Positions 15,896-25,738 of a stretch of 64,000 nucleotides of DNA are shown here, piece by piece (within the stretch, counting starts at the first letter, position 1; each line of letters starts with the position of its first letter). The notes beneath the pieces were generated by a model that worked only from the letters and a program-made list of their open reading frames with translations, was not told the DNA's origin and ran no database searches. The position numbers were made by a program, and so were the translations under genes. Origin of the DNA: Hyphomicrobiaceae bacterium (GTDB lineage Bacteria > Pseudomonadota > Alphaproteobacteria > Rhizobiales > Hyphomicrobiaceae); the NCBI GenBank assembly GCA_025359185.1, contig JANYHF010000064.1, positions 1 through 64,000 on the forward strand, in the 5' to 3' direction.

Positions 15896-17608
15896 TCAAC
15901 GCCTATCGAGCATAGACCGGCGATTGTGCCAGACCAGACGGGGAATCCCAATCGCCAATGCAAAACCGATGGCCGGCAGCAGCGTCAGCGTCAGCGCCCA
16001 CACGCCGATCACCCGCCGTTCGCCGCCAGACGCCAGCGCCACGGCCTCGGTGGTGAGGGTTTCCACCCGGCCCGCGCCGAGCAGCCCGGTTGCGAGATAT
16101 TGGCCAACGCTGACGGAAAAGCCGACCGCGAGCGCCGTCAGGCAGGGGGCGAGAAGCAGTGGCAATCGGACACTCAGAAACGTGCGCAAGGGGCTGGCCC
16201 CCAGCGTCATGGCAAGGCGGCCCCAGCGCGGATCGAGCTGCCGGTAAGGTTCCGAAAGCGACAGGTAGACGTAAGGCAGCACAAAGGTGATATGGCCGAT
16301 GGCGACCGGCAGTAGGCCCGGCGTCAAGCCTGTGGCTTCGGCGGCAATGACGAGGCCGAACAGGAACGCGACCGGCGGCACCACCAGCGGTAGATACAAC
16401 AGTCGCATGGCCCACACTCCTGCGGGGCGGCCGGTGCTTAGTTCGTGTTCCAGCGCCGCCAAGGCGATGGTGAAAGACACCAGCGTCGAGAGTGTGCCGA
16501 TGGCGAGTGTCGCCCAGAGCGGTCCCGAGATCGCGGGTAGGGCGTGGGTCCAGTTGGCAAGGGTCAAGGTTTCTGGCCAAAGAGCGGGAAACCGCCAGCT
16601 GATGGCCAGCGACCAAGTCGCGAGGCAGACAAAGCTGAGCATCGCCGACAGCGCCACCAGACCCATTCCGAACCCGCCGAGGCCTGCCAACCACCGGTCT
16701 TGCGTCTGGCGTGTGCCCGACTCCATCCAGACCCTGGCCAGCCGCGCCACCAGCCGTTCCGCACCCAGCCACAGCGCCAGCGCCAGTACCGTCACGGTGA
16801 GCTGCAACAGCGCGCCCGCCGAGGCCATGAACCGCGCCGACAAATCAGGATCGCTTTGCCAGCGCAGCACCGCAACGCTCAGCGGCGGCGGGTTGGTTGG
16901 CCCCAGGATCACCGCCACATCCACCACGGACGAGGAATAGGCGATGACCGCCAGCAGCGGCAGCCGGATCAGAGGATAAAGCGCCGGGGCAACGGCCTTG
17001 GCCCAAGCGGTAACGGGGGCGTAACCCATGGTTCGCGCGACCGCCATGCGCGCTGGTGCATCGATCTGCGGCAGCGCGGCGAGCGCCATCAGGAGGAGGA
17101 AGGGCACCTCTTTCACGACCAGCCCCGCAATCATGGCGAGGCCCCAGGTGTCGTGAACGATGAGCAGATCGGGCGGCCGGTCAGAGCCGGTGGTGAGGTG
17201 CCAAAGCCCACGGAAGATCAGCCCGGAGGGCGCGATGAGAAAGGCAAGGCCAAGCGCGGCGGCGGCGTGCGGTATCGCCAGCAGCGGGGAGACCAGCCGG
17301 CGCATGGCATTGAAGGTGCGGGTGCCGTGGAAGCCGGCGAGGAACAGGCCTGCGATGAGGAGGGATGCCGCGCCCGTGACAAGGCCAGCGGCCAGGCTGA
17401 CATTGGCGGAGCGCCAAAGACCAGGGACGGCGAAAAGCTGCCGCCACGGGTCCAGCGAGATGTCATAGCCACCGAGTGCCGGGAGGTAGCCGAATGCCGG
17501 CAGTAGAACGAATACGAGCCCGATAATCACTGGTCCGGCCAGCACCGTGAAGGCTATGGCTGGAATGATTTGGGTGGGGTCATATTTCGAAATGGGTCGA
17601 GGCGGCAT
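15896..17608 (-). CDS. ABC transporter permease, fused two-domain, YnjC-like
   Basis: A 570-residue inner-membrane protein with about 12 hydrophobic segments arranged as two BPD_transp_1 halves; EAA-like loops occur at MAVARTMGYAPVTAWAKAVAPA and WGRLAMTLGASPLRTFLSVRLP. The fused architecture and the flanking genes match the ynjBCD locus, whose natural substrate in E. coli is not established (thiamine-like or other small solute has been suggested for the family). It reads with the ATPase; the binding-protein gene lies 326 bp upstream, separated by repeats. Confidence 0.88.
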   Translation of the reverse strand: MPPRPISKYDPTQIIPAIAFTVLAGPVIIGLVFVLLPAFGYLPALGGYDISLDPWRQLFAVPGLWRSANVSLAAGLVTGAASLLIAGLFLAGFHGTRTFNAMRRLVSPLLAIPHAAAALGLAFLIAPSGLIFRGLWHLTTGSDRPPDLLIVHDTWGLAMIAGLVVKEVPFLLLMALAALPQIDAPARMAVARTMGYAPVTAWAKAVAPALYPLIRLPLLAVIAYSSSVVDVAVILGPTNPPPLSVAVLRWQSDPDLSARFMASAGALLQLTVTVLALALWLGAERLVARLARVWMESGTRQTQDRWLAGLGGFGMGLVALSAMLSFVCLATWSLAISWRFPALWPETLTLANWTHALPAISGPLWATLAIGTLSTLVSFTIALAALEHELSTGRPAGVWAMRLLYLPLVVPPVAFLFGLVIAAEATGLTPGLLPVAIGHITFVLPYVYLSLSEPYRQLDPRWGRLAMTLGASPLRTFLSVRLPLLLAPCLTALAVGFSVSVGQYLATGLLGAGRVETLTTEAVALASGGERRVIGVWALTLTLLPAIGFALAIGIPRLVWHNRRSMLDRR

Positions 17609-17934
17609 CGCTTGGCGCTACCCCCCACCCGTCCCCTCCCCCTCAAGGGGGGAGGGAACGCAGGTGGCGCGCCGCCGGTGAGAGCCAAGAGCGCGCGTTT
17701 GGCCCTTGCGTCTGCTCCCCCTTGAGTGGGGAGGTACGAGGAGGTCGTTGGGCGAGAAAGCCAATCGGCCAGCACCGTGCGTTACGCGGGATAAACCCGG
17801 AGTTCAACCGTAGAAAGACGAAGTAGTCAGAGGGACTAGGTGTTAGGCATTAGGGATTAGGGAAAGAGGGCGCGGCACATGCCGAACCGTCTTCCCCACT
17901 GCCTACTCTCTAATCCCTCTGTCTACTGCTTTTC
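17609..17934. repeat. Repeat-rich gap inside the ynj-like operon
   Basis: No gene seen. Two palindromes of the CCTCCCCCTC/GGGGGGAGG type lie at 17634-17656 and 17715-17733. A further pair of 16-bp arms (17824-17839 against about 17909-17924, two mismatches) carries TAATCCCT/AGGGATTA words. The same TAATCCCT words recur at about 31380-31420. These lie between the binding-protein gene and its permease, where operon spacing is normally short. Confidence 0.7.
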
Positions 17935-19155
17935 TTACTTCCCCGCATACCGCTTCTGCCATTCCTTCACCAGCGCATCGACCCAGCTGGTGTGCGGCTC
18001 GGGGATCGGCGCGCCGAGGTCGGCCGGCTTCAGCGTCGCCACACCCAAGGTCAGCGCATCGAACCGCGCCTTGTCCTCGGCTCCCAGTGCGGCCACCGCC
18101 AGCACTGTCGGATCGCCCCAGATCGCCGGGTCCTGTTTGCGGGCTTGAGCTTCGGGTGAGAGCAGGAAGTTGGCCAGCACCATAGCGCCCGCTTTGGCCT
18201 TGGCATTGAAGGGAACCGCAACAAAGTGCACGTTGCCGATGGTGCCCTTCTCCAGCACGAAAGTGCGCACGCTCTTGGGCAGTTCCCCCTTGGCGATACC
18301 GGCGCTCGCATCCGATGGATTGAACGCGAACGTGATGCCAACCTCATTATCAGCCAGCAGATGCCGCATATCGGGATAATTGGCCGGGAAGGTCTTGCCG
18401 CCATGCCAAAGCGCGGGATGCAACTCATCCAAGTACGCCCAGAGCGGTGCCGTCACCTTGGCGAAATCGGCTTGATCCACGGGCGCGTAGAGCGGTACCT
18501 TATCGGCGGCCAGTTCCAGCAGCGCCTGCTTGAGAAACGTCGTCCCAGTGAAATCAGGCGGCAGCGGATAGGTGAAGCGGCCGGGATTGGCCTTGGCCCA
18601 GGCGAGCAGCGCGGGCATCGAGCGCGGCGGGTCCTTCAGCTTTTCGGTGTCGTAGGCGAACACCAATTGCGCCTTGCCCCAGGGGCTCTCCTGGCCTTCA
18701 ACGGGGACGGTGAAATCGTTGCGCACGCCCGGATTGCCGTCGGCGCCGGTGCCCTTGAAGCTTGGCGTCGCCTCGGCCCAGGCGCCGCCTTGCAGGAGAC
18801 CCTTGCCCTTCATCGACGCGAAGTTCGCACCATTGATCCAAATGAGGTCCACCGAGCCGCCCTCATTGGTACCCGCCGTCTTTTCGGCCAGCACCCGGTT
18901 CACGGCATCGGCCGTGTCGGTCAGCTTCACATGCACGACCTTGACGCCATAGCGCTTTTCAACCTCGGCTCCGGCCCAGCCGATATAGTCGTTGATGCTG
19001 GTGTCGCCGCCCCAGGCGTTGAAATACACCGTCTGGCCCTTGGCCGCGGCCAGCACGCCGTCCCAGTTCTTGGGGTCGGGATCGCCAGCAAAGGCGCTGC
19101 CGGCGCTGATCGCCCCAGCGGCGAGGGTGGCACAGAGAGTTTGGGTCAAACGCAT
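17935..19155 (-). CDS. ABC transporter substrate-binding protein, YnjB-like
   Basis: A protein of about 406 residues with a Sec signal peptide (MRLTQTLCATLAAGAISAG, cleavage after SAFA). The mature part has the WDGVLAAAKGQTVYFNAWGGD start and VDLIWINGANFASMKGKGLL region of YnjB-type periplasmic solute-binding proteins. The ATG at 19153-19155, with GGAGGG 10 bp upstream, is preferred over the TTG at 19179. It should deliver the solute to the permease and ATPase downstream. Ligand unknown. Confidence 0.9.
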   Translation of the reverse strand: MRLTQTLCATLAAGAISAGSAFAGDPDPKNWDGVLAAAKGQTVYFNAWGGDTSINDYIGWAGAEVEKRYGVKVVHVKLTDTADAVNRVLAEKTAGTNEGGSVDLIWINGANFASMKGKGLLQGGAWAEATPSFKGTGADGNPGVRNDFTVPVEGQESPWGKAQLVFAYDTEKLKDPPRSMPALLAWAKANPGRFTYPLPPDFTGTTFLKQALLELAADKVPLYAPVDQADFAKVTAPLWAYLDELHPALWHGGKTFPANYPDMRHLLADNEVGITFAFNPSDASAGIAKGELPKSVRTFVLEKGTIGNVHFVAVPFNAKAKAGAMVLANFLLSPEAQARKQDPAIWGDPTVLAVAALGAEDKARFDALTLGVATLKPADLGAPIPEPHTSWVDALVKEWQKRYAGK

Positions 19156-19257
19156 GCTTGCAAGTCCCTCCGGGTGCAAAGTTCGCGAGGATCAGTGGCG
19201 GTAATCTGCAAGACTAGCAAGTCTAACGCCCTGAATTTTGCGTGAAGTGAGGTTTAC

Positions 19258-19291
19258 CTGGTGTCAGGCACCAGCGGTGCCTGACACCCAG
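19258..19291. repeat. Perfect 13-bp hairpin GGTGTCAGGCACC
   Basis: Arms 19260-19272 and 19276-19288 are perfect inverted copies with a 3-base centre; outer CTG/CAG bases extend it with a one-base bulge. It lies in the divergent gap between the binding-protein gene and the FAH gene, so it is not a terminator for either. Likely a dispersed palindromic repeat. Confidence 0.85.
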
Positions 19292-19376
19292 TTCGCGCCA
19301 TACCGGCAAAACGCCCTTGCCGCCGAGCACGCCGCCACTTATTGCTGCCGCATCGCCCTCCCAAAGGATTGCCCCC

Positions 19377-20222
19377 ATGAAACTCCTGCGCTACGGCCCC
19401 AAGGGCCATGAGAAGCCCGCGATGCTCGACGCCAAAGGCGCCATGCGCGATCTCTCCAAGGTGATCGACGATATCGCGGGCGCGCATCTCACGGACGCTG
19501 GCCTTGCCAAGCTCCGGGCGCTCGATCCCGCCACGCTGCCGTTGGTTGAGGGCGGCCCTCGCATCGGCGCGTGCGTCGGCCACGTGGGCAAAATGATCTG
19601 CATCGGCCTCAACTATGCCGACCACGCGGCCGAGACCGGCGCCACTGTCCCGCCCGAGCCGGTGATCTTCATGAAGTGCACCAGCGCCATCTGCGGCCCC
19701 AACGACGACACCGAAATTCCGCGCACTTCAAAAAGCACGGACTGGGAAGTCGAGCTTGGCATCGTCATCGGGGCTGAGACCAAATACGTCTCCGAGGCTG
19801 ACGCGCTGAAGCATGTGGCGGGCTACTGCACCGTCAACGACGTCTCCGAGCGCGACTTCCAGAAGGAGCGCCAGGGCCAATGGACCAAGGGCAAGAGCCA
19901 CGACACCTTCGGCCCCATCGGCCCCTGGATGGTAACGCGTGACGAGGTCGCCGATCCGCAAGCACTGAAGCTGTGGTGTGAGGTGGACGGCAAACGCTAC
20001 CAAGACGGCTCGACCAAGACCATGGTCTATGGCGTCAAACACGTCGTCAGCTATCTATCGCAGTTTATGTCGCTACAGCCCGGCGACATCATCGCCACTG
20101 GCACGCCGCCCGGTGTCGGCGCAGGCGTCAAGCCGCATCCGGTGTTCCTCAAACCCGGCAACCGCGTGCGCCTCGGTGTCGAAGGGCTCGGCGTGCAAGA
20201 CCACAAAATGGTGGCAGCTTAA
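19377..20222 (+). CDS. Fumarylacetoacetate hydrolase (FAH) family protein
   Basis: A 281-residue enzyme of the FAH superfamily: MICIGLNYADHAAETG, the IFMKCTSAICGPND loop, DWEVELGIVIG (metal-binding acids), CTVNDVSERDFQ, and LQPGDIIATGTPPGVGAG near the C-terminus. Members cleave C-C bonds or hydrate/decarboxylate beta-diketo acids in aromatic or sugar-acid catabolism; ureidoglycolate lyase is another possibility. The ATG at 19377 gives the standard MKLLRYGPKGHEKP start. It is monocistronic; its stop overlaps the convergent flippase stop by 4 bp. Confidence 0.9.
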   Translation: MKLLRYGPKGHEKPAMLDAKGAMRDLSKVIDDIAGAHLTDAGLAKLRALDPATLPLVEGGPRIGACVGHVGKMICIGLNYADHAAETGATVPPEPVIFMKCTSAICGPNDDTEIPRTSKSTDWEVELGIVIGAETKYVSEADALKHVAGYCTVNDVSERDFQKERQGQWTKGKSHDTFGPIGPWMVTRDEVADPQALKLWCEVDGKRYQDGSTKTMVYGVKHVVSYLSQFMSLQPGDIIATGTPPGVGAGVKPHPVFLKPGNRVRLGVEGLGVQDHKMVAA

Positions 20223-21589
20223 CCCAGGATCGAACTGGTCACTCCGGTCAGGCGGCGCTCGTTCCTGGCCATCAGGCCGGTGGTGACCAGGTTGCCTGCG
20301 GTGGCGGCAAGGGCGGCCCCAGTTGGCCCGAGGGGCGCAATCAGAACCAGGCAGAGTCCTGCATTGATCGCAGCGCCCGCCAACATGCACCGCAGCGCCG
20401 TCTGCTCGTGGCCGGCCATATTGTAGACGTTGAACACGGGGCCCATGGTGGCCGACAATACCTGTCCGGCGGCGCAGATGGCGAGCGCTGGCGCACCGGC
20501 GGCGAATTCGTCGCCAAAGCCGAACAGCAGCAACGGGCGGCCCGCCAGTATGAGGACCAGGCCGAGCGGCAAGGCCAGAGCCAGTGTCGCCCGGCTGGTT
20601 ATCGTCAGCAAGCGCTGTAATTTGGCCCGATCACCTTCGGCCCACAGCCGCGCGATCGACGGCACGACGATGGTGCTGATGGCCAGCGTCAAGGCCGGCA
20701 TCAGCTGCACAGCCACCAGCGCAATACGATAGATGCCGAGCGATGCCGTGCCGCCGATGGCGCCCAGCAGCAGGCTGTCGATGGAGCCGTAAAAGGACGT
20801 GACGGCAGCGACGGCGGAAAACGTCATGAGGCCCTTCAGGCGGAACGGTGTCAATGCGGGCGGCTCGCCAGCCTTGCGGGCCTGCGGCATCTCCCGCCAG
20901 GCCAGGAACAGCCACCAGCCGCTTAAAGTCACCGTGACCGCGACAGCCAGGATTTGGGCAATCAGCGCCGAGCTGGCGCCCAGCGTATGCCGGCTGGCGA
21001 TGATCAGCACGAACAGCAACGCCAGCGCCGGGCGCAACGCGAGATCGCAGAATTGCGAGCGCACCAACCCGCCCAAGCCGCGCAACACCGTCGAATTCAG
21101 CGGCATCAGGATCGAGAGACCTATCATCGGCAGGGCCAGCAGGCCGGTCTTGGCAAAATCGGGATCAAGCCGGCCGCGTAACGTCCAGAGCAGCGCCCCG
21201 GCCATCACCGTCACGCCAAGTGCCGCCAGCGCAGACACCCAGTACGACCAGCGCAACAGGCCGGTCATGTCGGCGCGATTGCCGCTGGCCATCACTTTGC
21301 CGGTTTCGCGGGTCAGCAGCATCGTCATGCCGTAAAAGAACGGCACCGTTGTCATGCCGATCAGCAGCAGCGCCAGACTGTACAGGCCGTAATGCCGCGG
21401 TCCCAGTGTCCGGCCCAGCAGTACCGAGCTGGCGATGCCAAGCATAATTGAGGCCGCCGTCATGACGAGGCTGGCCGCCGCGCCCCGCACCAGCCGCTTA
21501 CCAAGTGGCATGGCCGCCAGGTCCAGCAAAGCCCGCTGACCGCTCGCTGGCAGCCATCGCATGAGGAATTGAAACAGGCGTGGCGGCAT
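20219..21589 (-). CDS. Oligosaccharide flippase / polysaccharide biosynthesis protein
   Basis: About 456 residues with 12-14 hydrophobic segments of the MATE/Wzx-like superfamily, beginning after a cationic N-terminus (LGKRLVRGAAASLVMTAASIML, then SSVLLGRTLGPRHYGLYSLAL, the hallmark GxxLGPxxyGlys of Wzx-type proteins). It probably flips a lipid-linked sugar across the inner membrane. No glycosyltransferase is nearby, so the substrate is unknown. The ATG at 21587-21589 is preferred over TTG 21670. Confidence 0.8.
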   Translation of the reverse strand: MPPRLFQFLMRWLPASGQRALLDLAAMPLGKRLVRGAAASLVMTAASIMLGIASSVLLGRTLGPRHYGLYSLALLLIGMTTVPFFYGMTMLLTRETGKVMASGNRADMTGLLRWSYWVSALAALGVTVMAGALLWTLRGRLDPDFAKTGLLALPMIGLSILMPLNSTVLRGLGGLVRSQFCDLALRPALALLFVLIIASRHTLGASSALIAQILAVAVTVTLSGWWLFLAWREMPQARKAGEPPALTPFRLKGLMTFSAVAAVTSFYGSIDSLLLGAIGGTASLGIYRIALVAVQLMPALTLAISTIVVPSIARLWAEGDRAKLQRLLTITSRATLALALPLGLVLILAGRPLLLFGFGDEFAAGAPALAICAAGQVLSATMGPVFNVYNMAGHEQTALRCMLAGAAINAGLCLVLIAPLGPTGAALAATAGNLVTTGLMARNERRLTGVTSSILG

Positions 21590-21686
21590 TGGAACTTCGA
21601 TTTTCCAGGATTCGCGGCCCGCCCTTGACAGCTGGGGCAAAGCCGACGCCTTTGGGGCGAAGTACGTCAATTCACATGGTCACGCA

Positions 21687-22487
21687 ATGCCCGCTTCCGC
21701 GCTGATGAACGTCATGGTCGCCGCCGCCCGCAAGGCCGGCAAATCGCTCGCCCGCGATTTCGGCGAAGTGGAAAATTTGCAGGTCTCCGTCAAAGGACCA
21801 GGCAATTTCGTCTCGGCGGCCGATTTCCGCTCGGAAAAGATCCTTTATGAGGAGCTGACGCGCGCCCGCGAGGGCTACGGTTTTCTGATGGAAGAGAGCG
21901 GCACCGTGGAGGGTGACGACAAGACCCACCGCTGGATCATCGATCCGTTGGATGGGACGACGAATTTCCTGCACGGCATCCCGATTTTCAATATCTCCAT
22001 CGGTCTGGAGCGTGAAGGCCAGATCGTCGCCGGTGTCGTCTACAACCCGGCGATGGACGAGATGTACACGGCTGAAAAGGGCAAAGGCGCGTTCATGAAC
22101 GACCGGCGCCTGCGCGTGGCGGGCCGTAAATCAATGATGGATTGCGTGATCTCCACGGGCACCCCGACGATGAATACCACGGTGCACGAAGCGTTTCTCG
22201 GCGAAGTCCGCACGGTGATGAACCAGGTGGCGAGTTTCCGGCGGTTCGGTTCGGCGGCTTTGGATTTGTGCTACGTCGCGTCCGGCCGGTCGGATGGCTT
22301 CTGGGAGCGCAATCTGCACGCCTGGGATATGGCGGCCGGCATCTTGATGATCCGCGAGGCTGGCGGTTTTGTGACCGATTTGCATGGAGGCACGGACATG
22401 TTCGGCACCCAAACGGTGGTTGCGGGCAATCAGTTCGTGCATAGGCAACTGATCGAAATGGTGGGCGACAAACGCGACGAGACCTGA
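21687..22487 (+). CDS. suhB: Inositol monophosphatase family protein (SuhB-like)
   Basis: A 266-residue Mg2+-dependent phosphatase: metal-site motif WIIDPLDGTTNF (about 89-100) with the upstream Glu-Glu-Ser (MEESG), and the second motif HAWDMAAGILMIREAGG near residue 210. The family hydrolyses inositol-1-phosphate and related sugar phosphates; SuhB in E. coli also acts in rRNA transcription. Starts at ATG 21687. Divergent from the flippase gene. A GGCGGG/CCCGCC hairpin at 22581-22602 follows without a T-run. Confidence 0.92.
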   Translation: MPASALMNVMVAAARKAGKSLARDFGEVENLQVSVKGPGNFVSAADFRSEKILYEELTRAREGYGFLMEESGTVEGDDKTHRWIIDPLDGTTNFLHGIPIFNISIGLEREGQIVAGVVYNPAMDEMYTAEKGKGAFMNDRRLRVAGRKSMMDCVISTGTPTMNTTVHEAFLGEVRTVMNQVASFRRFGSAALDLCYVASGRSDGFWERNLHAWDMAAGILMIREAGGFVTDLHGGTDMFGTQTVVAGNQFVHRQLIEMVGDKRDET

Positions 22488-22723
22488 CCGCGAAATCACG
22501 CGCTGTTCGCGGTCGGGCTGTCGCTGATCTTCTGCGTCACAGCGGCGTGTCGCTGTTCCCAACCGGCTACGCAGTGCAATGGCGGGCGTGAGGCCTCCCG
22601 CCGACCAGCGCGTTTAGCAGTTGCTGACGCCCAATGTTGACACTGTGGCAGCGGACGTATCTGTTTGGCGCGCACTTAAACAAACAGCACCGGCTAAAGC
22701 TGGGGCATCAGGGAGAAAATCGC

Positions 22724-24196
22724 ATGGCCAATCCGTCCGAGCCAGCCATTGTTCATGGCGGCAGCGAAGACGATCGCTTGCGGGAATTCGGTTACAAGCC
22801 GCAGTTCCAGCGCGTGCTCGGTTTGTTCGGCGATTTCTCACTCGGTTACTCCTATATGAGCCCGCTGGCCGGGTTCTCGGCGCTGTTTGCCTATGCCCTG
22901 ACAACCGGCGGCCCGCGCTACTTCTGGACCATGCCCATCGTGCTGTTCGGCCAGCTGATGGTGGCGCTGGTGTTCGCCGAGGCCTCCTCGCAATATCCGA
23001 TCGCGGGCGGCGTCTACCAATGGGCGCGCCGGGTCGGCGGACCCTATTGGGGGTTCCTGACGGCGTGGCTTTATCTCTTGGCGCTGCTTGGCACCAATGC
23101 CGGGCTTGCCGCTGGCCTTTCGCCGTTTGTTGCGTCGTTCCTGGGCGTCGAGGCGACACCTGTGTTCAACGCCCTGGTCGCTATTGCCGTTATTATCGCG
23201 GCCATGCTGACCAATCTCGGCGGCACGCGCATTTTGGCCCGGGCGACCGAACTTGGCGTGTGGACGGGCCTTGCCGGCCTTGCCATCCTCGGCGTCTATC
23301 TGCTGCTGTTTGGACGGGTGCAGCCTTTCAGTGTGCTCAACGACAGTATGGGCGCTGGCGGCGGCGCGCCAATCTTCGCGTGGCTGAGCGCGAGCCTGAT
23401 CGGCATCTGGATTTTCTTTGGCTTTGTAGCCTGCGGCGACCTTGCCGAGGAAGTGGAAGACGCAAGCGTGAAGGTGCCGCGTGCCATGGTCCTGACCATG
23501 CTGGTGGGCGGCCTCGGCACCCTGGTCATTGCCGCCGGTATGACCTTGGCGATCCCGAACCTGGCCGATGCGGTCAGCGGCAAGGATGCCAACCCCGTCG
23601 CGACGGTCCTACAAAATGCGTTTGGCACCATCGGTTCCAAACTCGTTCTGCTGATCCTGATTGCGGTTGTCTATAGCGCCGCCGTCTCCATCATGGCGTC
23701 CACCAGCCGGCTATTGTTCTCGCTCGGCCGCGACCGCCTCATCTTCGGCGCGTCGGCGCTCTCCACCATCGATGAGGGACGCGGGCTGCCGGTGACGGCC
23801 GTGATTGTCTCGACCATCGTGCCGGCGTTGATGCTTCTCGTGGGTATCTTTTCACCAGACGCACTCACCATCACCATCAGCTTCGCGACGGCTGGCGTCT
23901 ATCTGTCCTTCCAGATGGTGGTGGCCGCTTGTCTCTACGCACGGATCAACGGCTGGCAGCCTGCCGGACCGTTCAAGCTCGGCGTTTGGGGCTGGCCGGT
24001 GACCGTCCTTGCGCTGATCTTCGGGCTTGGCATGATTATCAACATCGCCTGGCCGCGTCCCGCCGCCGACGCCAGCTTCATCATGACCTACCTGATCCCG
24101 ATCTCGCTGGTGGTGATCCTGATCACCGGACTGATGCAGCTGAGCAATGTGACGGCGATGATGCGCCGCGACGCTGCCCGGGTGCCTGCGGAATAG
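22724..24196 (+). CDS. APC-family amino acid/amine permease (second copy)
   Basis: About 490 residues with 12 hydrophobic segments. RVLGLFGDFSLGYSYMSPLA is the first-segment motif, and GFVACGDLAEEVEDASVKVP matches the loop typical of the AAT/GABA-type APC transporters. The ATG at 22724, preceded by GGGAGAAAATCGC, is preferred over 22634. An alcohol dehydrogenase gene follows in the same direction 86 bp later, so import and oxidation may be linked. It is clearly different in sequence from the permease at 12508-14076. Substrate unknown. Confidence 0.87.
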   Translation: MANPSEPAIVHGGSEDDRLREFGYKPQFQRVLGLFGDFSLGYSYMSPLAGFSALFAYALTTGGPRYFWTMPIVLFGQLMVALVFAEASSQYPIAGGVYQWARRVGGPYWGFLTAWLYLLALLGTNAGLAAGLSPFVASFLGVEATPVFNALVAIAVIIAAMLTNLGGTRILARATELGVWTGLAGLAILGVYLLLFGRVQPFSVLNDSMGAGGGAPIFAWLSASLIGIWIFFGFVACGDLAEEVEDASVKVPRAMVLTMLVGGLGTLVIAAGMTLAIPNLADAVSGKDANPVATVLQNAFGTIGSKLVLLILIAVVYSAAVSIMASTSRLLFSLGRDRLIFGASALSTIDEGRGLPVTAVIVSTIVPALMLLVGIFSPDALTITISFATAGVYLSFQMVVAACLYARINGWQPAGPFKLGVWGWPVTVLALIFGLGMIINIAWPRPAADASFIMTYLIPISLVVILITGLMQLSNVTAMMRRDAARVPAE

Positions 24197-24282
24197 ACTG
24201 AGTGCGTAGCCCTTGCCGGCCGCCTGCGAGACCCGCTGCGGCCGGTCGTTGCTATTGTGAGACGTTGAACAGGATCACCCGA

Positions 24283-25317
24283 ATGGCAAAAATGATGCAG
24301 GCGGCGATTGCCCGCAAGCTGAAGGCGCCGTTGCAGATCGAGTCGCTGCCGGTGCCCCAGCCGGGACGTGGCGAGGTGCTCATCAAGGTCACGGCCTGCG
24401 GCGTCTGCCATAGTGATCTGCACGCGGTGGATGGCGATTGGACGCCGCCGCCGGTGCTGCCGCTTATTCCGGGCCATGAGGTGACCGGCCATGTGGCAGC
24501 ACTGGGGGAGGGCGTCACTGGCCTCAAGGTGGGCGCGCGCGCCGGCGTGCCGTGGCTGTTCAGCGCCTGCGGCTCCTGCGAATACTGCCTTGCGGGTATG
24601 GAAACCATTTGCAAGCAGGCCGAGGCGACAGGGTATTCGAAGCCCGGCGGTTACGCCGAATACATGGTGGCGCCCGCCGCGTTCTGTGGACCACTCGGCG
24701 ATGACATCGACATGTATGCTATGGCGCCGATCCTGTGCGCGGGCGTCACAACCTATCGCGGGCTGAAGCGCACAGGCGTCAAACCTGGTCAGTGGATGGC
24801 CGTGCTGGGCATCGGCGGGCTCGGCCATATTGCGGTGCAATACGCGCGGGCCATGGGGATGTGCGTGGCGGCAGTTGATATCGCGGACGACAAACTCGCA
24901 TTGGCCAAATCTCTCGGCGCCGAGGTGCTGATCAACGGCCGTGACGGTGATGCGGTGAAGGCCGTGCAGGATCGCATCGGCGGCGCGCATGGCGCGGTGG
25001 TCACGGCTGTGGCGACACAGGCCTTTGAGCAGGCCATCGGCATGTTGCGGCCAGGGGGCACGGTGTCGTTCATCGGCCTGCCGGGCGGCGACAAGGATGG
25101 CATTCGGGCGTCGATCTCCCAGCTGGTGAATGGCGAACTCTCCGTGCACGGCTCAAATGTCGGCACTCGCGCCGACCTCGGCGAGTGCATCGATTTCGCC
25201 GCGCGTGGGCTGGTGACAGCCAAGATCGAGAAGCAACCTTTGAGCGCCGTAAACACCATCTTCGACCGGATGCGCAAAGGCGAAATCGTCGGCCGCGTAG
25301 TCCTGGCGATAGGGTGA
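24283..25317 (+). CDS. Zinc-dependent alcohol dehydrogenase (AdhP-like)
   Basis: A 344-residue medium-chain dehydrogenase. Catalytic zinc ligands are the Cys in ACGVCHSDLH and the His in PGHEVTG; structural zinc is bound by four Cys in SACGSCEYCLAGMETIC. The NAD-binding motif is VLGIGGLGHIAVQYA (about 170-184). It oxidises primary alcohols to aldehydes; chain length is not predictable. The ATG at 24283 gives the normal family start. It is the second gene after the APC permease; a long repeat block follows. Confidence 0.93.
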   Translation: MAKMMQAAIARKLKAPLQIESLPVPQPGRGEVLIKVTACGVCHSDLHAVDGDWTPPPVLPLIPGHEVTGHVAALGEGVTGLKVGARAGVPWLFSACGSCEYCLAGMETICKQAEATGYSKPGGYAEYMVAPAAFCGPLGDDIDMYAMAPILCAGVTTYRGLKRTGVKPGQWMAVLGIGGLGHIAVQYARAMGMCVAAVDIADDKLALAKSLGAEVLINGRDGDAVKAVQDRIGGAHGAVVTAVATQAFEQAIGMLRPGGTVSFIGLPGGDKDGIRASISQLVNGELSVHGSNVGTRADLGECIDFAARGLVTAKIEKQPLSAVNTIFDRMRKGEIVGRVVLAIG

Positions 25318-25380
25318 GCGGGAGACCCGCATCCCATTCCTCACGGCTCCAGCGCGGCGCCACCGATGGGGCGACGGCCC

Positions 25381-25738
25381 GTCATCCCGTGTCTGCGGCG
25401 GAGCGCTTCTTTACGGTGCGCGGCAGACGCGGAACCCTATTATACCGGCGATCAAAAATACGAACTCGTCATCCCGAGCGCGGTGCAGCGGTTCTTCTTC
25501 CGTGCACCGCAGACGCGGGATCTTGTGGTTTGAACAGGGGCTAGAGCCGCAAACAAGATCCCGGATCAGCGCCGCACCATGAAGAATGCTGCAGCGCATC
25601 CGGGACGACGGAACTTGATGGGTCGGTCTATTTGCTCGGCGGTATCAGACATAGGGGTGCGGTAGCCGCTTAGAAGATCCCGTGTCTGCGGCGCACCATG
25701 AAGGATGCTGCGCCGCGCACGGGATGACGACGGGCGTT
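25381..25738. repeat. Block of four or more dispersed repeat units
   Basis: GTCATCCCG-type half-elements start near 25381 and 25468, and inverted GATCCCGGATC...GGGACGACGG half-elements run about 25555-25613 and 25674-25735, the last ending near the pnp stop codon at 25738. They share the ACCATGAAG(A/G)ATGCTGC core with the copies at 6929, 14087 and 40993. This is the densest repeat cluster in the window and fills the 420-bp gap between the alcohol dehydrogenase and pnp. Confidence 0.8.

Noticed and set aside
16544-17506. Plus-strand 320-codon open frame opposite the ABC permease
   Set aside because: The product is Gln/Arg-rich, has no motif, and lies against a well-supported membrane protein.
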